From Candidatus Bathyarchaeota archaeon (lineage in GTDB: Archaea > Thermoproteota > Bathyarchaeia > 40CM-2-53-6), in NCBI GenBank assembly GCA_005888675.1, contig VBBA01000021.1:1-13376 (forward strand): 13,376 nucleotides of DNA. The letters are read 5' to 3'. Below are positions 8,175 through 13,376 of the stretch, piece by piece (position 1 is the stretch's first letter; each line of letters opens with the position of its first letter). The notes under the pieces were generated by a model. It saw only the letters and a program-made list of their open reading frames with translations. It made no database searches and was not told the DNA's origin. Position numbers and translations under genes: made by a program.

Positions 8175-8288
8175 TCAGGAGAGATGAATGAATGGTCCTA
8201 TTGATGGATCATACCGCCTCTTATAATAATAGAACGAGCCTCTCCACCGATAGATTCGCCCCAGTCCTTGCGCAACGATGCTTCTCAA
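8175..8288 (-). pseudogene. Rhs tip relic (YD-repeat core fragment)
   Basis: A 37-codon open stretch reading FYYYKRRYDPSIGPF at about residues 19-33. This is the hallmark end of an Rhs core, matching YYYYQRWYDPSIGRF in the tip at 9977-10951. At DNA level 8190-8232 aligns without gaps to 10673-10715 (43 bp, 5 mismatches by eye). Nothing Rhs-like precedes or follows it: the flanking residues do not match, and a TGA comes four codons after the motif. It is therefore a decayed fragment, not a gene. It sits between the small hydrophobic ORF and membrane paralog B. Confidence 0.72.
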
Positions 8289-8315
8289 AGGCAGCAGAGA
8301 AGACGCAAAATCCAA

Positions 8316-8954
8316 TCAGGAGTTCATATCACGAAGAAGCGCTATTCTATCGCTGATATTTGGTCTCCACATTGTTCGACTAAGGCGGCGACGCATTTTC
8401 TCGGCCTCAAGATTCGGCAAGTGCATGGCATCAATCTTCAGGAGAGTGTTGAGAATAAGGTCTTTTCCGAGTATCTTGGCCGTTTCTTGATCGGCTCGTG
8501 TTCTGTAACTTCGATAGACGAGATTGCCACGATAGACCATGTAGATTAGCCCCAATACGAAGAATGGAAGATATGCGCCCAACACCAATTTTCCCAATGA
8601 ATAAGGTAGAAGATAGATGGGAGCAAAGAATCCGGCAATGACTGGAACGAAAATTGGTAATATTGATAACCCAACCTTTTTGTTGCGTTCCCAAACCAGC
8701 TTCTCGGAGTATAAGAGTGAAGACATGATGAGAGGCTTCCATTCTTCAGGTGTAAGCTTACCCTTCATCGCGTTGGCAAGTATGATATGTGTTCGTCCTA
8801 TTATTGGTTCATCGTAATCGACTCTCTTGAGATATCTTCCATCCGCGACTATATCCTGCCAGTCTACTTTTGTAGGTCCGAAGTCCAGATCTAGTCTCTC
8901 ACTGATCTCTCTAGTGATATTGAGGATTTCGGAATCGGAATCGTCTACATACAA
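8316..8954 (-). CDS. integral membrane protein, degenerate M48/HtpX-like paralog B
   Basis: A 212-aa protein with the same plan as paralogs A and C: an acidic soluble N-terminus, the shared GKLTPEEWKPLI motif at 65-76, two hydrophobic helices (about 95-112 and 120-141), and a C-terminal part with RTRADQETAKILG and LLKIDAM (about 151-177) resembling the ExxAD segment of M48 membrane peptidases. The HExxH position reads SSLLY (78-82), so no zinc site can form, and the upstream Glu of the ExxAD region is Arg or Thr. Function is unknown; a non-catalytic, chaperone-like or scaffold role is only a guess. TTG start at 8954, supported by GGGGGAG four nucleotides upstream. It lies between two Rhs relics on the same strand, which suggests either insertion into, or co-mobility with, that locus. 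Confidence 0.7.
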   Translation of the reverse strand: MYVDDSDSEILNITREISERLDLDFGPTKVDWQDIVADGRYLKRVDYDEPIIGRTHIILANAMKGKLTPEEWKPLIMSSLLYSEKLVWERNKKVGLSILPIFVPVIAGFFAPIYLLPYSLGKLVLGAYLPFFVLGLIYMVYRGNLVYRSYRTRADQETAKILGKDLILNTLLKIDAMHLPNLEAEKMRRRLSRTMWRPNISDRIALLRDMNS

Positions 8955-9009
8955 GAAGCTCCCCCTCTAATGCTTGTTACAGGGTTCTTGCTCATATTCG
9001 CCGATTCAA

Positions 9010-9037
9010 CTTTGATAAACATGCACTCTAATTTAAC
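9010..9037 (-). promoter_or_regulatory. candidate promoter region for paralog B
   Basis: On the minus strand two AT-rich boxes, TTAAATTA and TTTATCA, lie about 60-80 nt before the TTG at 8954. Either would place transcription start about 35-50 nt upstream, leaving room for the GGGGGAG ribosome binding site. The rest of 8955-9158 holds nothing I recognise. Assigned by eye. Confidence 0.25.
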
Positions 9038-9158
9038 GATGTATCAGCGATATTGCCGGTTTCATACGCACAGAACTACCAAGGCGAGATCTACCAATTG
9101 TTCTGCCAGGGTTTTCCAACGATGTCCCCTTCTCCCCCGAAGAGAATATGTCACTCAT

Positions 9159-9553
9159 TCACAGACCCGGCCTGACAGCGGGCATGTCTCTGTCCGAACG
9201 AGAGTAGATTATTCTTTGGTGCGGAGGAGGCGAGGGGATTGAGACAGAAGTATCTGTTGTAGAGGGCGGAGATTCCGAAGACCCGCGGAAGCCATCATTC
9301 TTGTAGAATGTGAAAGACCTCGCGAAGTAGGTGCTTGAGCCGACTTTTGTGATGTTGAGAACTCTTCCCAACGAATCGTATGCATAGTTAACACCAATGT
9401 TCGTTTCGATGATAGTCGGGTAAGTTATTGCCGCAAGAACTTCGCCGGATCAGTCGTGTGAAGATGAGAAAACCCAATTCCCCGCGTTTTCCATTGCCTG
9501 GTTCACCTGACGATTCGCGTATTGGAGATCTTGCTAAGCCTGAAGCAGAGTTT
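9159..9553 (-). pseudogene. Rhs/YD-repeat relic with duplicated C-terminal-domain fragment
   Basis: One continuous minus-strand frame with two stops. It begins with a copy of residues 210-235 of the neighbouring Rhs tip protein, but with TAG in place of Tyr215. A TGA follows (9450-9452), then SGEVLAAITYP and YAYDSLGRVLNITKVG, a clear YD repeat of the Rhs core, then TYFARSFTFYKNDG (ending near 9291). Past that point the frame stays open to 9159, but the sequence is low-complexity Ser/Pro and no longer Rhs-like. The order is abnormal, because a piece of C-terminal domain precedes a piece of upstream core. This marks a recombination junction, not simple decay. It directly follows the stop of the four-helix membrane protein. 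Confidence 0.72.
9473..9553 (-). repeat. direct repeat, copy 2 of 81-bp Rhs C-terminal segment
   Basis: Aligns base for base, without gaps, to 10246-10326 (offset 773) with 7 mismatches counted by eye. The inner 61 bp carry only two mismatches, one of which creates the TAG stop. The intervening 692 bp include the whole candidate immunity gene. Confidence 0.9.
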
Positions 9554-9583
9554 CCTAGTGGTACTTGTCCAGAAGACAAGCCA

Positions 9584-9955
9584 TTACTGTGATGCAAATC
9601 TAACAGAGACCACAAGTGCCGCGCATCCACCGATGAGTATTGCTGCTCCAATAGCTAGAAAAGTGGTATTTATCAACCCTGAATTTGACAACATGCTTTG
9701 AATTATGGTGAGAATGCCGATCGTTGCGCCCGCGGCCATGATCCATAGGCTTAACGATAATTTTCGCTGAGCGACAATGAACTTAGGTACTTGATTGGAA
9801 ATCCCTCTCTGAACCAGATAGTACGACATCGAAAAGACGCCTATCTCTATCATTATGACGGATATTTTGAAGCCGATGACATTTCGAAAGAATACTCCCA
9901 GAGTCAGACTGATTGTCGCGATGACCCACGATAGTTCCTTCGAATGGATCAACAA
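9584..9955 (-). CDS. four-helix membrane protein, candidate Rhs immunity protein
   Basis: A 123-aa protein that is almost entirely hydrophobic, with four predicted helices at about 9-24, 28-48, 68-88 and 94-118 and a basic central loop (residues about 50-65: QRG...VAQRK). I recognise no family. The start is TTG at 9955 (a second TTG follows directly). The in-frame stop upstream is the TAA of the Rhs tip gene, so the two ORFs are in the same frame, separated by 21 nt (9956-9976), and almost certainly cotranscribed. A small gene immediately behind an Rhs C-terminal tip is, in known polymorphic toxin systems, usually the immunity protein, and integral membrane immunity proteins are usual for membrane-acting toxins. 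That role is inference from position. No convincing Shine-Dalgarno sequence is seen. Confidence 0.62.
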   Translation of the reverse strand: MLIHSKELSWVIATISLTLGVFFRNVIGFKISVIMIEIGVFSMSYYLVQRGISNQVPKFIVAQRKLSLSLWIMAAGATIGILTIIQSMLSNSGLINTTFLAIGAAILIGGCAALVVSVRFASQ

Positions 9956-9976
9956 GATGGCACAAGGTCCAAAGGG

Positions 9977-10951
9977 TTAGCTCATTGAGACTGATCCAAA
10001 TGTATCGGCCCCGCACCCAACCGCGAGGTTGACGGCAAAGTGTGCCACCTCCATTAAGTCGTTGGCCAAAACGACGGTTCCTATTGGTCCTACTGTTCCA
10101 GTTACGGCCGCACCATACAAAACAGCTTCCATGCCGACTTCTTCAGGAAGAACTTCCCACGTAAGGGCCACTAACGCAACCAGTCCGGCGCACTCTACAA
10201 GACCCGTCACGAAGCGGTTCGTGTCCGTTATATGGAACCGAGAAGCCCAATTGCCCACGGCTTCAATTGCCTGGTTCACCTGACGATTCGCGTATTGGAG
10301 ATCTTGGTAAGCCTGAAGTAGAGTTTGAGTCACGTCATTCTTGAACTGTTGTATCTGCTGCGGAAGCGCACTAATCTCTGTTTTGATCCCTTGAACTGTT
10401 GCCTTGGTCACTGTACTAATCGCGTCGCAAACCCTCTCTACTCGTGAACATATCCTATCGACCACGGGTCTAACAACGACTTGCACTACCGTATTGAGCC
10501 CTTGTTTCGCTCCATTCCAGATTGTACCCACTGCATTACAGGCGAATGCGACGATTCCACAATCGAACATCCCAGTCGGGTCTCCAAGCGAAGTGGGAAG
10601 GTTCCTTACGTACACGTAAGTATTCAGACTTTGCGGGTTCGCCAACTGCCCTGGCTTGGCATCTACCGACATGAATCGTCCTATCGATGGATCATACCAC
10701 CTCTGATAATAGTAGTACAAACCTGTCGTTGCGCTGTACGGTTTACTCGTGAACTTGTAGTTCTCAGAGTTGTTCGGTGTTCCGTTGTCCTGGCCGAATG
10801 GTTGGTAGCCATTACTAAACGTGATTGATTTGAACGGATCTGTGACCAGGCGAGTGCTGCCCAACGTGTCGACGTGATAATATTTGACGGTGCAGTAGCA
10901 ATTTCCGTTTGAGCTGTCTACGGTCGCGACCTTCATACCGTTTGCTGTCAA
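9977..10951 (-). CDS. truncated Rhs core tip with unassigned C-terminal (toxin-like) domain
   Basis: A 324-aa ORF. Residues 1-127 are the end of an Rhs/YD-repeat core: YYHVDTLGSTRLVTD (24-38), NGYQPFG, YKFTSKPYSATTGLYYYYQRWYDP in sequence over 65-88, SIGRF (89-93), and the closing DPTGM (124-128). After this core-end motif comes a different domain (about 130-324): cysteine pairs C131/C138 and C168/C175, a helical stretch (about 180-235), then two or three hydrophobic segments (about 247-265, 274-298 and 301-314). The C-terminal sequence matches no toxin family I know; membrane action is a guess. The first start codon is TTG at 10951, although Rhs homology continues upstream without a start and with a frameshift. 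There is no secretion signal or N-terminal delivery region, so this is an orphan tip or pseudogene. The candidate immunity gene follows. Confidence 0.68.
   Translation of the reverse strand: MTANGMKVATVDSSNGNCYCTVKYYHVDTLGSTRLVTDPFKSITFSNGYQPFGQDNGTPNNSENYKFTSKPYSATTGLYYYYQRWYDPSIGRFMSVDAKPGQLANPQSLNTYVYVRNLPTSLGDPTGMFDCGIVAFACNAVGTIWNGAKQGLNTVVQVVVRPVVDRICSRVERVCDAISTVTKATVQGIKTEISALPQQIQQFKNDVTQTLLQAYQDLQYANRQVNQAIEAVGNWASRFHITDTNRFVTGLVECAGLVALVALTWEVLPEEVGMEAVLYGAAVTGTVGPIGTVVLANDLMEVAHFAVNLAVGCGADTFGSVSMS
10246..10326 (-). repeat. direct repeat, copy 1 of 81-bp Rhs C-terminal segment
   Basis: Encodes about residues 210-236 of the Rhs tip protein (ending in GNW) as an open frame. Its partner is 9473-9553, where the same codons are interrupted by a stop. 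The intact frame here suggests this is the source copy or the younger allele. Confidence 0.9.
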
Positions 10952-11161
10952 AAAGTCGATGCTTCCCCAGTTATCATCACTCTGCCAAAGAGTTTCGGAT
11001 CCACGGTACGCGTAGAACCACGTGTCCGCGCATACACATTCGAATCCTTCCCAGCCCGTTCCAAGTAAATTGGTTACGATTGCTCAAACCTGAAAGTCCG
11101 CCATCTTTCTTTATGAGCATGGTACTCCTCTCTGCTCCCGCCTGTTGAGAGCTTAAGTCCG
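10952..11161 (-). pseudogene. frameshifted upstream part of the Rhs core
   Basis: From 11083 to 10952 the frame of the Rhs tip gene stays open with no start codon and reads WFYAYRGSETLWQS and WGSIDFL, Rhs core sequence continuous with the ORF. An in-frame TGA stands at 11084-11086. The other frame (about 11161 to 11050) reads NQFTWNGLGRI, which resembles the preceding YD repeat; moving into the tip frame needs a single-base shift in the region 11035-11055. This implies an Rhs gene broken by an indel and cut off close to 11160, where the nucleotidyltransferase promoter region begins. An ATG at 11118-11120 with GGAG in front gives only a 47-codon ORF, which I read as chance. Confidence 0.5.
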
Positions 11162-11180
11162 GAACTCAGGATCACCGGAC
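11157..11180 (+). promoter_or_regulatory. inverted repeat just upstream of the nucleotidyltransferase gene
   Basis: GTCCGG (11157-11162) and CCGGAC (11175-11180) are perfect inverted arms with 12 nt between them, 18 bp centre to centre. They lie directly after a TTAAG stretch (possible TATA box, near 11153) and 6 nt before the ATG. The geometry would suit an operator for a dimeric regulator or a 5'-leader hairpin. Repeats this short are common by chance. Confidence 0.3.
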
Positions 11181-11186
11181 CCGATA

Positions 11187-11939
11187 ATGCAACTGAAGAA
11201 ACATACTCACGAAGAACGACTGCAACTCAGTCGACAGCTATCCAAGCAGATAGTAGATACTTACGGAGACAAAATAGTAGCCGTCCTTGTTTCGGGTTCG
11301 ACAGCAAAGAAGCTGGACAGGCCCTATTCAGATCTGGAGATGATTGTCATAGTCCGTGATGGAGTCGAGATACCGATCGCTCAATACATCCATGACGGCA
11401 TGTCAATCCAGATAGACTATGTGGAAGGATCAAGCTTCCTGAAGGACGCCAACCGGGTCACTTTCAACTGGCCGTTATCACAGGATCAATTCAGAAACCG
11501 GATCGTGCTTTACGATGCTACAGGATGGGTCTCAAAACTCGACAAGGTCGTAGCAGAATCGGAGACGGCTGATACCCGGAAGACCATCGGACAACTCATG
11601 TCTGCCCTCTACGAGGGCCTGGAAGTTATCAAGAACGCTGAACTCGAACATGACGAGATCGGAATAAGAACCGCAGGCTTCTACCTCGCCTGGGACGCGG
11701 CCAGACTTGTCCTTCTCATGAACAAACGATACGTGCTCACTTCGAGCTGGTTCTGGAAGGAAACCAAAGACTCCATAGTAAAACCAAAGAGTTTCTGGAC
11801 ACGTGAAGAGAAGTTGGCCGGGTTCGTCCGAGCGTCCGTGGATGAAATTGTTGAATCGGCTGAGAGCTTGTGTGATGATATGTTGAAGATCGTGGAGTCA
11901 CTGGGCATTTCAATTGAACCCGACAAACTATTGGTCTAG
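11187..11939 (+). CDS. kanamycin nucleotidyltransferase (ANT(4'))-like protein
   Basis: A 250-aa nucleotidyltransferase with the full KNTase plan. VSGSTAK (35-41) is the GS motif, and SDLEM carries D49 and E51, the same residue numbers as the metal ligands of ANT(4'). NWPLSQDQF (94-102) matches the DWPLTHGQF strand-helix, IVLYD (106-110) follows, and a C-terminal helical domain begins with LYEGLE, whose Glu146 fits the catalytic base position. The length (253 aa in staphylococcal KNTase) also agrees. KNTases transfer AMP to the 4'-hydroxyl of aminoglycosides. The archaeal substrate may instead be a small metabolite or protein, since archaeal ribosomes are often aminoglycoside-tolerant. ATG start, inverted repeat directly upstream, divergent from the broken Rhs locus. 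Family assignment is firm, substrate unknown. Confidence 0.82.
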   Translation: MQLKKHTHEERLQLSRQLSKQIVDTYGDKIVAVLVSGSTAKKLDRPYSDLEMIVIVRDGVEIPIAQYIHDGMSIQIDYVEGSSFLKDANRVTFNWPLSQDQFRNRIVLYDATGWVSKLDKVVAESETADTRKTIGQLMSALYEGLEVIKNAELEHDEIGIRTAGFYLAWDAARLVLLMNKRYVLTSSWFWKETKDSIVKPKSFWTREEKLAGFVRASVDEIVESAESLCDDMLKIVESLGISIEPDKLLV

Positions 11940-12001
11940 CATCGATTCGGCATCCCCGAAGAATCGAGTCTAAGAAACAGCTACTTGACTAAGCCCTTCG
12001 C

Positions 12002-12748
12002 CTAGTGAGCCGTGCTCCCAAATCCTACTTGAAGGACTATAGAGTAGTGGTGACCAGAAGCGAAGTTAACTGTAAACGTGAAGCTGTTTCCGCGTCCTGT
12101 TACAATTGTTATCGTGTAACGCTCTCCGCTCGTGAAGGTGAATGCCGACCCGTGGAGAGTGCACTGTGAACAACTCGAACCGATACTGAACGTTGTCGTC
12201 GTCACACTATTCGGCGCTAGTGACGGACCGTTCCAATTTGGGAGCGTGTATTGGTTGCCGCTGGAGTCTGTGATGTAGTAGGATGTGATTGTAGTCGTTT
12301 CGGTGCCATTGTTCTGAAGATCGACGGCTACATTCGTGGAGTCTTCGAATGTTGTGGACCTTGGAGCTATGTTTTCCGTGTAGCTAGCGGCCATGATCCG
12401 GTTCCCACATGATGTCGTTACTGAAATCGAGGTTTCGGAGCTAGGATCTTGGACTGTTGTGAACGTTCCGTTCTGTCCTGCTGCGACTGCTATGTTGATG
12501 CTGTACAACTGTGTCCCAAGTGTGTAAGACGCGAGTGTAACCGTTTGTGATTGCCCATTATGGATGTTAATAGTGTAGGCGAAGGACGAGTCTTGACCTG
12601 CCGTGAAACTTCCCACTAGAAGGTTCGGGTCTTCAGTATTGCAGTAGGATGTGGAGGCTTGCTGAGGGCTGAGTGCTCCAGTTGAGAGAAGTGCGATTGC
12701 CCCTACGGAGACTAGGCCTACGAGTATTGCAACTAGCTTAGTGTTCAC
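12002..12748 (-). CDS. membrane-anchored or secreted Thr/Ser-rich beta-protein
   Basis: A 248-aa protein starting with GTG. Residues 5-26 form one hydrophobic segment (signal peptide or N-terminal anchor), followed by an exported region rich in Thr, Ser, Asn and Gly. It has two beta-sandwich-like halves: about 43-125, and 138-248 ending in FTFTSGERYTITIVTGRGN, a pattern that recurs in archaeal surface and pilin-like proteins. Cysteines 36, 114, 193 and 196 could form two disulfides, consistent with an extracellular location. At least two N-glycosylation sequons (N93, N147) are present. No class III pilin cleavage site is seen. It may be a surface adhesin or pilus-associated protein; function is unassigned. 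It is divergent from paralog C. Confidence 0.68.
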   Translation of the reverse strand: MNTKLVAILVGLVSVGAIALLSTGALSPQQASTSYCNTEDPNLLVGSFTAGQDSSFAYTINIHNGQSQTVTLASYTLGTQLYSINIAVAAGQNGTFTTVQDPSSETSISVTTSCGNRIMAASYTENIAPRSTTFEDSTNVAVDLQNNGTETTTITSYYITDSSGNQYTLPNWNGPSLAPNSVTTTTFSIGSSCSQCTLHGSAFTFTSGERYTITIVTGRGNSFTFTVNFASGHHYSIVLQVGFGSTAH

Positions 12749-12791
12749 CGTTGAGCCTCTTCTGGCTCGTGAACTTAGTATTCAATTGTCA

Positions 12792-12862
12792 TGTAACCGG
12801 GCACTGCTCCCCGCTCAATCAAGTCTGTCAAAAAGTCCGAATAAGGACGCCTCCCGGTTACA
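12792..12862. repeat. 71-bp region bounded by a perfect 10-bp inverted repeat
   Basis: TGTAACCGGG (12792-12801) and CCCGGTTACA (12853-12862) pair perfectly. Inside lies a smaller hairpin, GTCC-gaataa-GGAC (12835-12848). It occupies the 167-bp divergent intergenic space between the secreted protein and paralog C. It could be a structured transcript, a cruciform or operator, or a tiny inverted-repeat element. No target-site duplication longer than 2 bp is seen. About one such repeat is expected by chance in a window of this length. Confidence 0.45.
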
Positions 12863-12915
12863 CATTTCCCATACGGCAACATGGTTTTAGCTCACGTTGA
12901 AAGACAGAATCGCAG

Positions 12916-13376
12916 ATGAGTCGATTCCGTAGACCGCCTCCGACGAGCCCAGACGATGCAGGAATTGTAGAACTCATCGCGAGTCTGGGACAGCAGCTTG
13001 AGATCCCCAAGTTAGACGTTAGAGAGGTTCGCTGGAGCAAGATAATTCCGGTGAGCCGGGCTGCGGTCCCCATTCCTTCAGACTGGTGTTTCCTTGTCAG
13101 CCAAGCCATTGTTATGCCTGCACGCATGATGGGCAAGCTGACGATCGAAGAGTGGCGGCCTCTGATAGCCTCGTCAGTTCTCTTCCAGAAAAAACTGCGA
13201 CGATCAGTGGACCGGAGGCGGTGGCTCTACATCCTTCTTCCCACCTTCTTGGTGCTGGTAGGATCGACGGCGGTCGATGTGATTCTGCGAATATACTGGA
13301 TCTCGCTGATCATTCTATTGATGGTGTTTCCCGTAATCATTGTCGGGAATCGTCATTATGGGCCTTACCTAAAGAA
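12916..13376 (+). CDS. integral membrane protein, degenerate M48/HtpX-like paralog C, 3'-partial
   Basis: An ATG at 12916, six codons after an in-frame TGA (12898-12900), opens a frame that continues to the window end (153 residues visible). The N-terminus is proline- and arginine-rich, then a soluble segment leads to MMGKLTIEEWRPLIASS (71-87), nearly the same motif as in paralogs A and B. Two hydrophobic helices follow (about 103-121 and 125-144). The HExxH position of M48 peptidases reads SSVLF (86-90), so the active site is absent as in the other two. The C-terminal ADxxA region would lie beyond the window. Divergent from the secreted beta-protein, with an inverted repeat between them; a TTTTAG stretch about 28 bp before the ATG could be a TATA box. 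Function unknown. Confidence 0.7.
   Translation, partial: MSRFRRPPPTSPDDAGIVELIASLGQQLEIPKLDVREVRWSKIIPVSRAAVPIPSDWCFLVSQAIVMPARMMGKLTIEEWRPLIASSVLFQKKLRRSVDRRRWLYILLPTFLVLVGSTAVDVILRIYWISLIILLMVFPVIIVGNRHYGPYLK

Noticed and set aside
8970..9242. Plus-strand ORF of 90 codons
   Set aside because: Rich in Arg, Cys and His without any motif, and antisense to the upstream region of paralog B and the Rhs relic.
9388..9651. Minus-strand ORF of 87 codons
   Set aside because: An alternate frame over the Rhs relic and the end of the four-helix protein; the Rhs frame explains the sequence.
12825..12837. 13-bp identity (ctgtcaaaaagtc) with the Rhs region near 10945-10957
   Set aside because: A match of this length is expected about once by chance in a window of this size, and it does not extend.
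12858..13136. Minus-strand ORF of 92 codons
   Set aside because: Antisense shadow of paralog C, whose frame carries the conserved motif shared with two other genes.
1..13376. CRISPR array, tRNA or rRNA gene, insertion-sequence transposase
   Set aside because: No regularly spaced repeats, no cloverleaf or rRNA signature, and no transposase or integrase motif were seen on either strand.

Overview
The window looks like a piece of an archaeal chromosome. It codes for a beta-CASP/RNase J-type nuclease, many genes start with TTG or GTG, at least one start (4016) has a BRE/TATA-like box at leaderless distance, and short zinc-ribbon proteins and N-terminally anchored Thr/Ser-rich surface proteins are present. 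I favour a TACK-type heterotroph (Nitrososphaerota/Bathyarchaeia-like), but that placement is inference from protein flavour only.

Left part (1-7876) is mostly ordinary metabolism. It holds an RNase J-like gene that runs in from the left edge, an SseB-like protein, an LhgO-like FAD oxidoreductase, a 64-aa zinc-ribbon protein, a YciI-family protein, a class V aminotransferase, a two-helix membrane protein (paralog A), an 85-aa zinc-ribbon protein and an Ldh_2-family malate/lactate dehydrogenase. The genes from 7876 back to 4394 are all on the minus strand and could form one or more transcription units.

Middle part (about 7900-11160, minus strand) is a ruined Rhs/YD-repeat locus. It has an N-terminally truncated Rhs tip with a 195-residue C-terminal domain of no recognised family (9977-10951). 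This is followed 21 nt later, in the same frame, by a four-helix membrane protein (9584-9955), which is laid out like a toxin-immunity pair. Downstream lie two Rhs relics (9159-9553 and 8175-8288). One carries an 81-bp duplicate of the C-terminal domain, with a stop codon inside. A small hydrophobic ORF (7913-8077) follows the second relic, and membrane paralog B sits between the two relics. The arrangement resembles the displaced orphan tips of bacterial Rhs loci.

Right part (11187-13376) holds a kanamycin-nucleotidyltransferase-like gene whose catalytic residues are present, a secreted or membrane-anchored beta-rich protein, a divergent intergenic region with a perfect 10-bp inverted repeat, and the start of membrane paralog C, which runs off the right edge.

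The most interesting points are the Rhs tip/immunity module with its relics, and the three dispersed paralogs A, B and C. Their layout mimics M48 (HtpX-like) membrane peptidases, but the HExxH zinc motif is replaced by Ser/hydrophobic residues in all three.
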